A stretch of DNA of 64,000 nt from CSSed11-175R1 sp041685735 (GTDB taxonomy: Bacteria > Actinomycetota > Nitriliruptoria > Nitriliruptorales > Nitriliruptoraceae). Below the pieces are notes generated by a model. It was not told where the DNA came from, ran no database searches, and saw only the letters and a list, made by a program, of their open reading frames with translations. The stretch is taken from contig JAWLFE010000006.1 of assembly GCA_041685735.1 (NCBI GenBank), positions 1-64,000 on the forward strand, read 5' to 3'. The position numbers were made by a program, and so were the translations under genes. Positions within the stretch are counted from its first letter, which is position 1. The number at the start of each line of letters is the position of its first letter. Positions 25,798 through 35,175 of the stretch are shown piece by piece.

Positions 25798-26574
25798 TCA
25801 GGCGGATCGGTCGGGGAGCGCGAACGCCCGTCCGGTGTTGGCCAGGACCGCGTCCGCGACCTCGTCGGGGGCACGGCCCTGGGCCGCGGCGAGGGCCTGG
25901 AGTGTCAGCGGCACGTAGGACGGATCGTTGGGCTTGCCGCGGTGGGGGTGGGGGGTCAGGAACGGCGAGTCCGTCTCGGTGAGCAACAACTCCAACGGCG
26001 CCGCCGCGGCCGCATCCCGCAGCGCCTGTGCGTTGGAGAAGGTCACGTTGCCGGCGAACGACAGGTACCAGCCCGCCTCGGCACAACGGGCGGTGACCTC
26101 CAGATCACCGGAGAAGCAGTGCATGACGACCCGCTCCGGGGGTCCCTGATCCTCCAGGATCTTCAGGCAGTCGTCCCAGGCCTCGCGGCAGTGGATCACC
26201 AGAGCGCGATCGTGCCGCTTGGCGAGGTCGATGTGTGCCCGGAAGCTGGCTTCCTGTTGCGATGGGGTGGTGTGGTCCCGGTAGTAGTCCAGACCGGTCT
26301 CCCCGACCGCGACGACCGCGTCGTCCTGCGCGAGCCGCTCGATCACCTCGAGGACCTGCGGGGTGGCCTCCATCGCGTCGTTGGGATGGACGCCGACCGC
26401 CGCCCACACACCATCGAAACGCTGCGCGGTGGCGACCGCCTGTGTGGACGATGCCATGTCGGTTCCGACCGTGATCATCGTGGTGACGTCCGCCTCGAAC
26501 GCCCGCGCGACCTGGTCGGCGGCGGAGAGGCCGTCGTGGTGGTCGAGGTGGCAGTGTGTGTCGACGTACGGCAT
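25798..26574 (-). CDS. tatD: TatD family metal-dependent deoxyribonuclease
   Basis: A 258-residue amidohydrolase-fold enzyme. Metal-binding motifs: DTHCHLDHH at the N-terminus, GVHPND, GETGLDYYR, VIHCREAW, MHCFSG and the final ETDSPFL. The family hydrolyses DNA 3' ends and is linked to DNA repair. ATG 26574 is chosen because the protein begins there with the conserved DTHCHLD motif; AGGGGA is about 10 bases upstream. It is the first gene of tatD - rpf - rsmA - ispE. The 282 bases upstream hold only noise frames. Confidence 0.95.
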   Translation of the reverse strand: MPYVDTHCHLDHHDGLSAADQVARAFEADVTTMITVGTDMASSTQAVATAQRFDGVWAAVGVHPNDAMEATPQVLEVIERLAQDDAVVAVGETGLDYYRDHTTPSQQEASFRAHIDLAKRHDRALVIHCREAWDDCLKILEDQGPPERVVMHCFSGDLEVTARCAEAGWYLSFAGNVTFSNAQALRDAAAAAPLELLLTETDSPFLTPHPHRGKPNDPSYVPLTLQALAAAQGRAPDEVADAVLANTGRAFALPDRSA

Positions 26575-26856
26575 CGCGGTCGTTCCCCTGTGGGTCGATG
26601 GAGCCCCGGTGGGCCGGATGGATCGAACGGGAGGGCGTTGGCCGTCGGCACGCCGGCGCCAGGGCCGCCCGTGCCCTTCGGACGCTGGTCGCCGGAGTCT
26701 CGGGGGGGCCACTCGCTGCCCCGCAGCATCGCCAGCGGCGGTGCCTGCGCACGGCAGCGGGCCGGACGGCGAACCGGCTGCTGCGCATCGCCTTGCGTGC
26801 AGCAGGCTATCAGCGACGCCAGGTGTGCGCAGGGAGAACACCGGGGAGCGTTCCCT

Positions 26857-28140
26857 TCACCGAACGACACTCGCGTACGTCACACCGCCCTCGAGCAGGG
26901 CCGGCGGGCCCGACCCGCGCACGACCCAGGCCGACCTCGTGCTCGGGCTCCCGACCACGACCCCGTCGCTGAGCGGTCGGACCCACACCTCGGCGGAGCC
27001 GTCTGGGGGGAGCAGCCCACCGGGAAGGCCGACCCGGGTCGCCGGGTCCGTCGTTCGATCCAGCAACTCGGCCTCCCCGGCGTCCGTTCGGACCAGCCAC
27101 TGCGCCGCCCTCCCGTCGGATCCAGCCGCCGCGCCGGCCAGGGCCGCAACGGTCCCGGGCTCCTCGCCGTCGCTGGGGACCACGTCCGTTCCCGCGAGCA
27201 CCCAGGCGTCGTCGGCCTGCCGATCGAGTCGGATCGCGTACCACCCGTCGTCGCTGTCGGGGGTCGTCGCTCGGAGCACGGTGCTGGTGCCGCCGGCCGC
27301 CACCCAATCGTTCGGGATGGCGCCTCCGGGTACGACGTCCCCGACCTCCCACTGGGCGTTGTCCGTCGCATCGTCGCCGGTGCCGGGACCGGCGGCCCAG
27401 CCGATCGTCTGCAGCCGGACGCCGTCGGCTCCCGACTCCAACCACGCGAGCGACGTGCCGTCGGGTGACCAGACGGGGCCGCGGACGGTCAGACCGTCCC
27501 CCGCGGACCCACCCGCTCGACCCGGTCGGTACCGCTCGTCGAAGACCTCGAGTGTCACCTCACCGTCGACGACGCGCAGTTCGCGGAGATCCCACATCCC
27601 CTCTGCCTGGGTCAGGACCGCCGCGGTGAGGTCGTCGGGGGTCGAGCCCGGCCGCACGGCGATGCCGGCCACCGTCGACTCGCCTTCCGCGGCCAGGGTG
27701 ATGAGCGACCTGTCACCCGACGGTCCGACGAGGCGCAGCTCGCCCCCATCGGCGATCAGCAGGGTGTCGTCCCCGGTGACGAGCGCATCGGGGTCGTCCG
27801 GTTCGGTCGGTGTCGGGTCGTCTGCCTCGTCTGTCTCGTCCGGCGCAGCATCGTCCGGCGCGCCGTCGTCGGTCGCGTCCTGGTCCTCCTCGTCCGGGGT
27901 CGCGGGAGGGGTCTGGATGGGTTCGATGTCGGGCACGGTGAGCCCGGTACCGATGAGCCCTGGCAGGACCAGGACCCCGACCACGATGGCCGTCGCCCCG
28001 ACGAGCGACCAGCCGGCGACGCGCAGCCGGCGGCGACGCGTGACGCGTCGGTCGACCTCGCGCCACAGCGCCGGGGTCGGTTCGACGTCGGTGGACCGCG
28101 CCGTGAGGCTGTCACGGAGGCGCTGTTCGATGTCCTTCAT
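26857..28140 (-). CDS. Membrane protein, probable anti-sigma factor
   Basis: A 427-residue single-pass protein. A cytoplasmic N-terminus of about 40 residues (MKDIEQRLRDSLTARSTD...) precedes one membrane helix (VAGWSLVGATAIVVGVLVLP, about 41-62), an acidic proline/aspartate-rich linker (63-115), and an extracytoplasmic domain with WD40/TolB-like blades (PVWSPDGTSLAWLESG). The start overlaps the stop of the sigma-factor gene (ATGA). The pairing and topology fit an anti-sigma factor that holds the sigma factor at the membrane; no zinc-binding anti-sigma motif is visible, so this is inference. An alternative is a LpqB-like sensor lipoprotein. Confidence 0.75.
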   Translation of the reverse strand: MKDIEQRLRDSLTARSTDVEPTPALWREVDRRVTRRRRLRVAGWSLVGATAIVVGVLVLPGLIGTGLTVPDIEPIQTPPATPDEEDQDATDDGAPDDAAPDETDEADDPTPTEPDDPDALVTGDDTLLIADGGELRLVGPSGDRSLITLAAEGESTVAGIAVRPGSTPDDLTAAVLTQAEGMWDLRELRVVDGEVTLEVFDERYRPGRAGGSAGDGLTVRGPVWSPDGTSLAWLESGADGVRLQTIGWAAGPGTGDDATDNAQWEVGDVVPGGAIPNDWVAAGGTSTVLRATTPDSDDGWYAIRLDRQADDAWVLAGTDVVPSDGEEPGTVAALAGAAAGSDGRAAQWLVRTDAGEAELLDRTTDPATRVGLPGGLLPPDGSAEVWVRPLSDGVVVGSPSTRSAWVVRGSGPPALLEGGVTYASVVR

Positions 28141-28703
28141 GCGAGCTCACCTCCCTGTCCGGTGCGATCGGTCTGTCCGGTGCGATCGGTCGCGTCCAAC
28201 AGCTGTTCGAGACGGGCCAGGCCCCTCGAGACCTGGGACTTCACGGTCCCGACCGAACAGCCCAGCAGCGACGCCGTCTCGGCTTCGGGCAGGTCCTCGT
28301 AGTAGCGCAGGACCACCGCCTGTCGTTGCCGATCGGGGAGTCGCTGGATCGCCTGCCACACGAGGTCCCGATCAGCCATCGCATCGTCGACCAGGCGCAC
28401 CCCCCGCTCATCACCCCATCGTCGGGATGCCTCACGACGTTCCAGGTAGCGGCGGCGCAGCTTCGAGTTGGCCTCGTTCACGACCGCCCGGCGCACGTAG
28501 GGCCCGACGTCCTGGACCTGCCCCTTCGACCACCGAACGTAGACCTTGGCGAACGCCTCGGCGGCGATGTCCTCGGCCTGATCGGGATCGCTGGTCAGCA
28601 GGTAGGCCAGCCGGACCGCCTGCCGGTGATGGGCGTTGAACACCGCAGCGAACGAGTCCGCGGTGGTGCCCGCTCTCACCATCGCCAGCACATCGGCTCC
28701 CAT
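28137..28703 (-). CDS. ECF RNA polymerase sigma factor (SigE family)
   Basis: About 188 residues. Region 2 (FAAVFNAHHRQAVRLAYLLT, then DPDQAEDIAAEAFAKVYVRW) binds core polymerase and the -10 element. Region 4 (IQRLPDRQRQAVVLRYYED, then AETASLLGCSVGTVKSQVSRGLARL) is the -35-recognising helix-turn-helix. The ATG at 28703 fits the family's N-terminus but has a weak ribosome site. The C-terminus carries an in-frame 18-bp tandem duplication (DRTGQTDRTGQ). It is coupled to the membrane protein at 26857 by ATGA. The target promoter is not identifiable here. Confidence 0.92.
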   Translation of the reverse strand: MGADVLAMVRAGTTADSFAAVFNAHHRQAVRLAYLLTSDPDQAEDIAAEAFAKVYVRWSKGQVQDVGPYVRRAVVNEANSKLRRRYLERREASRRWGDERGVRLVDDAMADRDLVWQAIQRLPDRQRQAVVLRYYEDLPEAETASLLGCSVGTVKSQVSRGLARLEQLLDATDRTGQTDRTGQGGELA

Positions 28704-28835
28704 CGGCTCATCACGGCCCGTGACGCTCGGTCGTCCGGGCGCTGCTCCACCCTGCCAGACGCACGAGGGAACCGGAAGGTTGCACCGGGATGTGCCGGAT
28801 CTGCAGATCGGCCGCGGGCGCACCGCATCGGAGGG

Positions 28836-29669
28836 TCAGGAACCCGCGTCGACCACCGCCTGGTAGACGTCCCGCTTGGGTACCCCCGCTGCCCCGGCCA
28901 CGGTTGCGATCGCCTCCTTCTTGCTGACACCGGTCGCGATCAGGTCACGCACGCGGCGGACCAGGTCGGCCGACGTCACGGGCGCGGCGACCGGGTCAGG
29001 CGCCCCGTCGATGACGAGCGTGATCTCGCCCTTCAGACCCGCGGAGGTCGCGGATGCCAACTCCTCCAGCGTGCCCCGCAGCACCTCCTCGTGCAGCTTG
29101 GTCAGTTCGCGGGCGACGACCGCGCGCCGGTCGCCACCGAGCGCGGATGCCAGATCGCCGAGGTCGGCCGCCACCCGGTGGGGTGAGGCGAACAGCACCA
29201 TCGTGCGGCGCTCGGCAGCCAGGGCGGTCAGACGTTCGCTGCGTGCCACGCCCTTCCGGGGCAGGAAGCCGTCGAACGCCACCCGGTCGCTCGGCAGCCC
29301 GGAGGCGACCAGGGCGGTAAGGACCGCGGACGGCCCGGGGATCGGCTCGATCCGGACCCCTGCCGCGACGGCAGCCGCGATCAGCCGGTAGCCCGGATCG
29401 GACACGGCCGGGGTCCCCGCGTCGGACACGAGCACGATGTGCCGGCCCTCGTCGAGCACCGCGAGCACCTCGTCGACGCGGTCCCGTTCGTTGTGATCGT
29501 GTAGGGACCGCTGCGACACCTGACTGCCGACGTGCTGGAGGAGCTTGCCGGTCCGCCGGGTGTCCTCCGCCAGCACCAGGTCGGCGGTTCGCAGTGCCTC
29601 GGCGGCGCGGGGAGACAGGTCGCCGAGGTTGCCGATCGGGGTGGCGACGACGCTCAGGATCCCTGCCAC
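28836..29669 (-). CDS. rsmI: 16S rRNA (cytidine1402-2'-O)-methyltransferase
   Basis: A 277-residue SAM-dependent methyltransferase of the tetrapyrrole methylase fold. Motifs: VVATPIGNLGDLSPRA at the N-terminus, VLAEDTRRTGKLL, LVSDAGTPAVSDPG (SAM site) and AFDGFLPRKG. GTG 29669 is chosen because AGGAG lies five bases upstream. The C-terminus (GVSKKEAIATVAGAAGVPKRDVYQ) is the small helical extension seen in the family. It is transcribed away from the hydrolase at 29864. Confidence 0.95.
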   Translation of the reverse strand: MAGILSVVATPIGNLGDLSPRAAEALRTADLVLAEDTRRTGKLLQHVGSQVSQRSLHDHNERDRVDEVLAVLDEGRHIVLVSDAGTPAVSDPGYRLIAAAVAAGVRIEPIPGPSAVLTALVASGLPSDRVAFDGFLPRKGVARSERLTALAAERRTMVLFASPHRVAADLGDLASALGGDRRAVVARELTKLHEEVLRGTLEELASATSAGLKGEITLVIDGAPDPVAAPVTSADLVRRVRDLIATGVSKKEAIATVAGAAGVPKRDVYQAVVDAGS

Positions 29670-29863
29670 CTCGACTCCTCTGCGTCCGTCTTCCACGCTC
29701 CACGGTCATGGCCAGGACCGGGATCGTGTCCGCTCACCCCGTCCGTAGAGCCTATGGCTCCCAGCGAACACCTATGCTCCTGCGCCCGTGGTCGGTCCAC
29801 CCGGGCTCGTCCAGGCTGCCGATCCATCGACGGGGGCAGCGGGACAACGTGAGAGAGGTGTCG

Positions 29864-31024
29864 ATGCGCCGTGTACTGCTGTGGTCGGTCATCGTGCTCC
29901 TCGTCGTGGCCACGGCCGGCCTGGGTGCCGGCGGCTGGTACTACAGCGACGAACTGCTGCCGGCACCGGTCCCGGGCGAGCCGGTCTACGACGTCGAGGT
30001 GGTGGCCACCGACGAGGCCACGGGCACGGTGACCCTGGCGGCGGCCGACGGGGACCTCGTCGACCTGCCGATCGTCGGCTTCCAGACCGCCGACGGCCTG
30101 CTCGCGCTCCAGGGTGACACCACGACCACCGCCGAGGGCGCCGAGCGGACCGGGGCGCTGCTGACCGGCACCTGGCCCGATGCGGGCGATGTCGGGCGGG
30201 CCTCGGTGGCCACGTTCGCCGGATCACCGCAGGAGACCCTCGGCCTGACCACGTCCACGATCGATATCGACGGGGAGCTGGGCACGATGCCGGCCTGGCG
30301 CGTCGTCGAACCCGGCATGGACACCACCGGCACCTGGGCGGTCCTCGTCCACGGACGCGGCGCAGAGAAGGATGAGGTCAACCGGTCGCTGACCATCACC
30401 TCCGAGTTGGGCCTCCCGGGCCTGGCCGTCGCGGTGCGCAACGACCCGGATGCGCCTGCCGACCCCGACGGCTACGGCCGGTTCGGCGATGTCGAATGGC
30501 GCGATCTCGAGGTGGCGATCGACCATCTGCGGATGACCGAGGACGCCGATTCCTTCATCCTGGTCGGCTACAGCCAGGGCGCGGGCATCATCCTCAACTA
30601 CCTGCGCCGAGCCGACGGAGCCGGAGACGTCGAGGCAGCCGCGTTGATCTCGCCGTTGGTGTCCATGGACGCGACCCTGGTCCAACAGGCACAGGCGCGC
30701 GACATCCCCGGGCCCCTGATCCGCCCGCTGCTGGAGTCCGCGAAGGTGGTGACCCGGCTACGGTCCGGGATGGTCTTTGGGAACCTGGAACATGCCCGTG
30801 ACGCCGACGAGCTGTCCACCCCGCTGTTGGTGACCCACGGCTCGCTGGACTCCACGGTCCCGGTCGAACCCAGCCGGGAGCTGGTCGCCGCCCGCCCGGA
30901 CCTGGTGACCTACGAGGAGTACGAGGGGGTCGAGCACGTCCGCGAGTGGAACGCCGATCGGGTCCGGTTCGAAGCCGACCTGCGCGCGTTCCTCACCGAC
31001 CACATCCCGGCGCCCACCGGCTGA
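29864..31024 (+). CDS. Membrane-anchored alpha/beta hydrolase
   Basis: A 386-residue protein. An N-terminal membrane anchor or signal (VLLWSVIVLLVVATAGLGAG, about 4-23) leads into an alpha/beta-hydrolase fold. The oxyanion region is VLVHGRGAEKDE, the nucleophile elbow is VGYSQGAG (Ser), the acid is in THGSLDSTVPVEPSR, and the His is in GVEHVREW. It resembles peptidase/esterase types that face outward. The ATG at 29864 follows AGAGAGG by six bases. Substrate unknown. It may be co-transcribed with the MFS gene 120 bases downstream. Confidence 0.88.
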   Translation: MRRVLLWSVIVLLVVATAGLGAGGWYYSDELLPAPVPGEPVYDVEVVATDEATGTVTLAAADGDLVDLPIVGFQTADGLLALQGDTTTTAEGAERTGALLTGTWPDAGDVGRASVATFAGSPQETLGLTTSTIDIDGELGTMPAWRVVEPGMDTTGTWAVLVHGRGAEKDEVNRSLTITSELGLPGLAVAVRNDPDAPADPDGYGRFGDVEWRDLEVAIDHLRMTEDADSFILVGYSQGAGIILNYLRRADGAGDVEAAALISPLVSMDATLVQQAQARDIPGPLIRPLLESAKVVTRLRSGMVFGNLEHARDADELSTPLLVTHGSLDSTVPVEPSRELVAARPDLVTYEEYEGVEHVREWNADRVRFEADLRAFLTDHIPAPTG

Positions 31025-31144
31025 GCGGACAACGGACGCAGCCATCGCGCCCGCCGCTTCATACATCGATGCCCATCGATATAGTTCCCTGTGGAAGCAG
31101 CGCCGCAGAGGGAGCCTCGTGGCGGACGACACCTCGAGGGTGGG

Positions 31145-32488
31145 ATGGCCGTGACCGTCGGACCGACGGCGACCGCCGGTGCCGCACGCCGGTTGTTCGC
31201 CGCCCTCGCCGTGACGACCACCGCCGGCTTCGGGCTGCTGCTCTATACCGTCAGCGTCATGCTCGATCCCATGATGGCCGATCTGGGCTGGTCGACGGCG
31301 GCGCTGTCGGCCGGGCCCACCATCGGCCTGGCTGTCTCCGGGCTGTGTGCCCCCGCGATCGGCCGGACGATCGACCTCCATGGGGGCCGCACGGTGATGA
31401 CGCTCGGCACCGTGCTCGGCGGTGCCGGGGTGCTGCTGTGGTCGGCGGCGCACCACTACCCGCTCTACCTCGCCGCCTGGGTGGTGATCGGCGTCGGCAT
31501 GGCGATGTCGCTGTACGAGCCGGCCTTCGCCACGATCGTGCGGCATGCACCGGACCGCCGACGAGAGGGGATCCTGGGGGTGACCCTCCTGGGGGCCCTG
31601 GCCAGCACGATCTTCATCCCCGTGGCGGCCCTGCTGGTCGACGCGGTCGCGTGGCGGATCGCCCTGGTGGTGCTCGCCATCGGCCATGTGGTGATCTCCG
31701 CGCCGCTGTGCCTGCTCTGGGTGCCACGGGGCCAGGCCGTGGCGGCCACCCAGCTATCCGAGGTATCCGAGGCATCCGACCGTGAGCCGACCGGTCCCCC
31801 TCCGCAACGGCAGACGCAACCGTCCGCCACCCCCGCAGGCGACCCAGGCGACCGAGGTGATCGCGGCGTCCCGGTCGTGGCGCCAACGCTGATGACCAGC
31901 CCGCGCCTCCGCCGCATCGTGCTGGCCCACGTGCTCGGCGGGTCCGCGACCCAGGCCGTCGGCGTGCACCTGGTGGCCGCGCTGGTCGCCGCCGGACGGA
32001 CCCCCGGCCGGGCCGCGGCGATCGCGAGCCTCCTCGGCATCGCCAAGGTGGCCGGCCGACTGGCGGTCGGCGCGGCGGCGAAGCGGGCGGGGACCCACCC
32101 CCTGCTGGTCGCCTGCCTCGTGGTGATGGGCGTCGGCCTGGCCATCCCCGTCGCCATCCCGACGGGAACGAGCGATGTGATCATGGTGCTGGCCTTCGGC
32201 GCCGGAGCGGGCGGGATGACGGTGATGAAGCCGCTGTTCCTGGTCGACCAGTTCGGGCCGGCCGTCTACGGCGTGACCGCCGGCCGGATGTCGCGCGTCG
32301 GCAAGCTGAGCTTCGCGGGCGCTCCCCTGCTGGTGGGTGCGATCGTGACGCTGACGGCACGGCACGACCCGGCGTGGGTCCTGTTGGCCGCAGGCTGCGT
32401 CCTCGCGGCCCTGATCCTGCCTACCGGTCGCGGCGCTGCGTCGCGCCCTCGCCGACCCACTCCCAGTGGTGGTGGTCCGGGGTCGTGA
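31145..32488 (+). CDS. MFS transporter
   Basis: About 447 residues with roughly 12 membrane helices in two halves, separated by a hydrophilic loop (about residues 200-250, rich in P, T, Q and D). The N-terminal half has the typical loop 2-3 motif (GRTIDLHGGRTVM). Distant resemblance to oxalate/formate- or monocarboxylate-type MFS proteins; the substrate cannot be told. The ATG at 31145 follows GAGGGTGGG; a GTG at 31091 is also in frame. Its 3' end overlaps the convergent peptidase gene by 68 bases, so the C-terminal residues of both are encoded on opposite strands of the same DNA. Confidence 0.88.
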   Translation: MAVTVGPTATAGAARRLFAALAVTTTAGFGLLLYTVSVMLDPMMADLGWSTAALSAGPTIGLAVSGLCAPAIGRTIDLHGGRTVMTLGTVLGGAGVLLWSAAHHYPLYLAAWVVIGVGMAMSLYEPAFATIVRHAPDRRREGILGVTLLGALASTIFIPVAALLVDAVAWRIALVVLAIGHVVISAPLCLLWVPRGQAVAATQLSEVSEASDREPTGPPPQRQTQPSATPAGDPGDRGDRGVPVVAPTLMTSPRLRRIVLAHVLGGSATQAVGVHLVAALVAAGRTPGRAAAIASLLGIAKVAGRLAVGAAAKRAGTHPLLVACLVVMGVGLAIPVAIPTGTSDVIMVLAFGAGAGGMTVMKPLFLVDQFGPAVYGVTAGRMSRVGKLSFAGAPLLVGAIVTLTARHDPAWVLLAAGCVLAALILPTGRGAASRPRRPTPSGGGPGS

Positions 32489-33758
32489 AGTCACCGCCCC
32501 AACGGAACCCGTGCCGCCCGAGGATCTCGATCATCTCCTCCGGCGGGACCGGCCCCAGGCCGGGCATCGACAGGTCCACGTTGATGTCGATGGCCGCGCC
32601 CCAGGAGTGACTCGACAGGCGGTTGCGATCCACCCCGATGTGACGGGCGTGGAAACACCCTCCGTACTGCGTCGGGTCGATCCAGCCCCCGATCCCCGCG
32701 TCGACGACCTCTTCCAGAGCACCGCGTAGGTCGTCGATGATCGCACGGTGGCACTGGACGTTGCCGAGGATCGGCACCCCTGCCGTCACGATGTTCCGGT
32801 CGACGAACGACGGGTCGATGTCGATCTCCCGCACCCCGCTTCGCGGGCGGTAGGTGAACTCGCCGAAGGACGCCTTCAGCTCCGGGAGCGACAGGACCAG
32901 GGGCGAGCGCCGGGCGCCGTCATCGGAGCGTCCCGAGACCCTCGGCTCGACCCCGTCCGGTGCCAGTTCGCCGAGCGCCGCGACCAGTGCGTCGATCGCA
33001 TCCCCCGGAGTCGCCTCGTGCACCACCGTGATGGCACCACCCTCCGGCAGGCCGATCGCCGAGGCCTCGTCGGTGTGCACGGCGATCTCGGAGCGACGCA
33101 GCGCGCCGTCGGGAACCACCGCCACCACCTCCAGGCCAGGCCGGCCGACCAGGTCGATGTGCCCACCGACACCGATGCCACGGAGGTCCGCGGCGGTCTC
33201 GGTCAGCACCGCCTGACCCGGACGCAACCCGGCGATCGACGCGGCGCCGTCCCCTGCCGGTCCGGCGGCTCGGGGGACCGCGATGTCCGGGTCGATGGCG
33301 GTGACCGTGACCGGGACCCGGAAGCCATCCGTCAGTTCCAGCACGCGGGCACCGTCCACGGTCCGGGCCGCGACCAGCCCGACGGTGTCCGACCGTGCGA
33401 TGGTCGCGGACACGACGTCGGGCAGAGCGGCGGCGGCCTCGACGATGTCGGGATCGAAGCCTCCCGGAACCCACATGCGCAGGGTGGACGCCGCCTCCTC
33501 CTGCTCGACCGGCAGCGCGCGCTCCGGTTGCTCGACGGCCGGCCGGTGCCGGGAGTCGCCGCCCGACGTCGGTTCGGGCGGCCGCGGTGGCTCCAGGCCC
33601 TCCGGAGCGACCGCGGCCGATGCGTGCCCGACCGTGGACGACCCTGCCACCTCGGGAGCGGACGAGCCTGGGAGGATCCAGATACCCATCGCGGCCAGGA
33701 GCGTGAGGACCACCGCACCACCGGCCCAGGCCACCCGGCGATCGCGTCTGGCGTCCAT
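32421..33758 (-). CDS. M15-like D-alanyl-D-alanine carboxypeptidase
   Basis: A 445-residue exported or anchored protein. An N-terminal membrane segment (VAWAGGAVVLTLLAAMGIWILP) is followed by a proline-rich linker and a 250-residue domain of unknown role. The C-terminal catalytic domain is of the VanY/M15 zinc-peptidase type: SSHSWGAAIDIN supplies His and Asp ligands, DHHHWEW supplies the last His, and RHGFRWGGDF is the conserved GF-x-WGG motif. It would trim peptidoglycan stem peptides outside the membrane. GGAGG lies about seven bases before the ATG at 33758. Convergent overlap with the MFS gene. Confidence 0.88.
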   Translation of the reverse strand: MDARRDRRVAWAGGAVVLTLLAAMGIWILPGSSAPEVAGSSTVGHASAAVAPEGLEPPRPPEPTSGGDSRHRPAVEQPERALPVEQEEAASTLRMWVPGGFDPDIVEAAAALPDVVSATIARSDTVGLVAARTVDGARVLELTDGFRVPVTVTAIDPDIAVPRAAGPAGDGAASIAGLRPGQAVLTETAADLRGIGVGGHIDLVGRPGLEVVAVVPDGALRRSEIAVHTDEASAIGLPEGGAITVVHEATPGDAIDALVAALGELAPDGVEPRVSGRSDDGARRSPLVLSLPELKASFGEFTYRPRSGVREIDIDPSFVDRNIVTAGVPILGNVQCHRAIIDDLRGALEEVVDAGIGGWIDPTQYGGCFHARHIGVDRNRLSSHSWGAAIDINVDLSMPGLGPVPPEEMIEILGRHGFRWGGDFTTPDHHHWEWVGEGATQRRDR

Positions 33759-33915
33759 GCTGGTCCTCCAGGTGCGTGCACCGTGTCTGCATCGCAATGA
33801 CCCATGAAGGCAGGATGCCACGACCTCAGGGCGACTCACTACCCTCGTCCACCAACGGAACAGCGGGGTCGTCGAGCCTCTCCTCGGCTGCCGGCTTCGG
33901 CGAGGAGGGTGGGTC

Positions 33916-35079
33916 GTGGGTTCGCCTCGGTTGAGCTTCGGCAGGCCCGTCGTGGTTGGACTGGTCGCGCTCGCCACCCTCGTGATCGCGACCATCATCG
34001 TCGTCGTCATCTGGCTCAACACCTCCCTCGAACGGGTCGAGGTCGACGGGCTCGGATCCGGCAACACACCGGCGGAGGACGCCGACGGCGCCACCGGTCA
34101 CCAGAACAGCGACGGATCCGACACCGGCGACGATGCACGACCCGAACCCGACGCTCGCGCCGTGACCGTCCTGCTGTTGGGATCGGATACACGGGAGTCC
34201 CTGACGCCTGAGGAACGCGTCGAACTCAGCACCGGCAGCGCCGCGGGTGAACGCACCGAGTCGATCGCGCTGGTCCGCCTGGACCCGGACGCGGACTCCA
34301 TCCGCATGCTCAACGTTCCCCGGGACACGCTGATCACCCGTTGCGACGGCAGCCGCGGCCGTATCAACGCCGCCTACGCGATCGGCGAGCGCACCGACGT
34401 CGGCGGCATGACCTGCGTCGTCCAGACCCTGCTCGACTGGTCCCGGATCCCGATCAACCACGTCGTCAAGGTCGACTTCCGTGGCTTCGTGGACATCGTC
34501 GACACGCTCGGTGGGGTGCCGATCGACCTCGATGAACCGATCAGCGACGATCGCGCCAACCTGGACCTGCCGGCTGGCTGCACCCGCCTCGACGGCGCAC
34601 AGTCACTGGCGTTCGTGCGAGCGCGCAGCATCGACGACGACTTCGGGCGACAGGCCCGGCAACAGCGTTTCCTCGAGGAACTCCGCCGCGAGATCGCCAG
34701 CATCGGTGTGCTCGACGAGCCGGTGCGGTTCGTGCGGACCGCCCGGTCGGTCGCCACCAACCTCGAGGTCGACGACACCCTGACGCTGCGCCGCATCGAG
34801 CAGCTGGCACGCCAACACCGCACGACACTGCGCGAACCCCTCGACGGACGTTCGATCCCCGGCACCATCGACGCCTCGAGCGGGATCGCGTTCCTGGAGA
34901 TCGATGATGACGTGGCGCGCGAACGGTTCGACTGGCTGTACCACGGTCCCGACGCGACCGGGGATCGAGACCGCACGGCCGGGGATGACGACGGCGATGC
35001 GGGAGCTGACACCGCCGATGGATCGGCGGCCACGGACCCGACGGGCGGCGATCCGAGCGACGAACCACCGGACTGCTGA
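33916..35079 (+). CDS. LytR-CpsA-Psr (LCP) family protein
   Basis: A 387-residue type II membrane protein. One N-terminal helix (VVVGLVALATLVIATIIVVVIW, about 12-34) is followed by an acidic linker and the LCP domain: VLLLGSDTR, RTESIALVRLD, NVPRDTLITR, GRINAAYAIG, and FVRARSIDDDFGRQARQQ with the conserved Arg residues. LCP enzymes transfer polyprenyl-phosphate-linked glycopolymers to peptidoglycan. The tail (from about 345) is disordered, rich in D, T and G. GTG start with GAGGAGGG seven bases upstream. Divergent from the M15 peptidase, giving a small cell-wall cluster. Confidence 0.93.
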   Translation: MGSPRLSFGRPVVVGLVALATLVIATIIVVVIWLNTSLERVEVDGLGSGNTPAEDADGATGHQNSDGSDTGDDARPEPDARAVTVLLLGSDTRESLTPEERVELSTGSAAGERTESIALVRLDPDADSIRMLNVPRDTLITRCDGSRGRINAAYAIGERTDVGGMTCVVQTLLDWSRIPINHVVKVDFRGFVDIVDTLGGVPIDLDEPISDDRANLDLPAGCTRLDGAQSLAFVRARSIDDDFGRQARQQRFLEELRREIASIGVLDEPVRFVRTARSVATNLEVDDTLTLRRIEQLARQHRTTLREPLDGRSIPGTIDASSGIAFLEIDDDVARERFDWLYHGPDATGDRDRTAGDDDGDAGADTADGSAATDPTGGDPSDEPPDC

Positions 35080-35175
35080 GCCGTCCACGGCCCGTCCGAC
35101 CACCGAACCCCCCTGTCGTCTGCCTGCATGAACGGCGGCTGCCGTGCACGCCACATCCACCTCGAGGTGCTCTCC

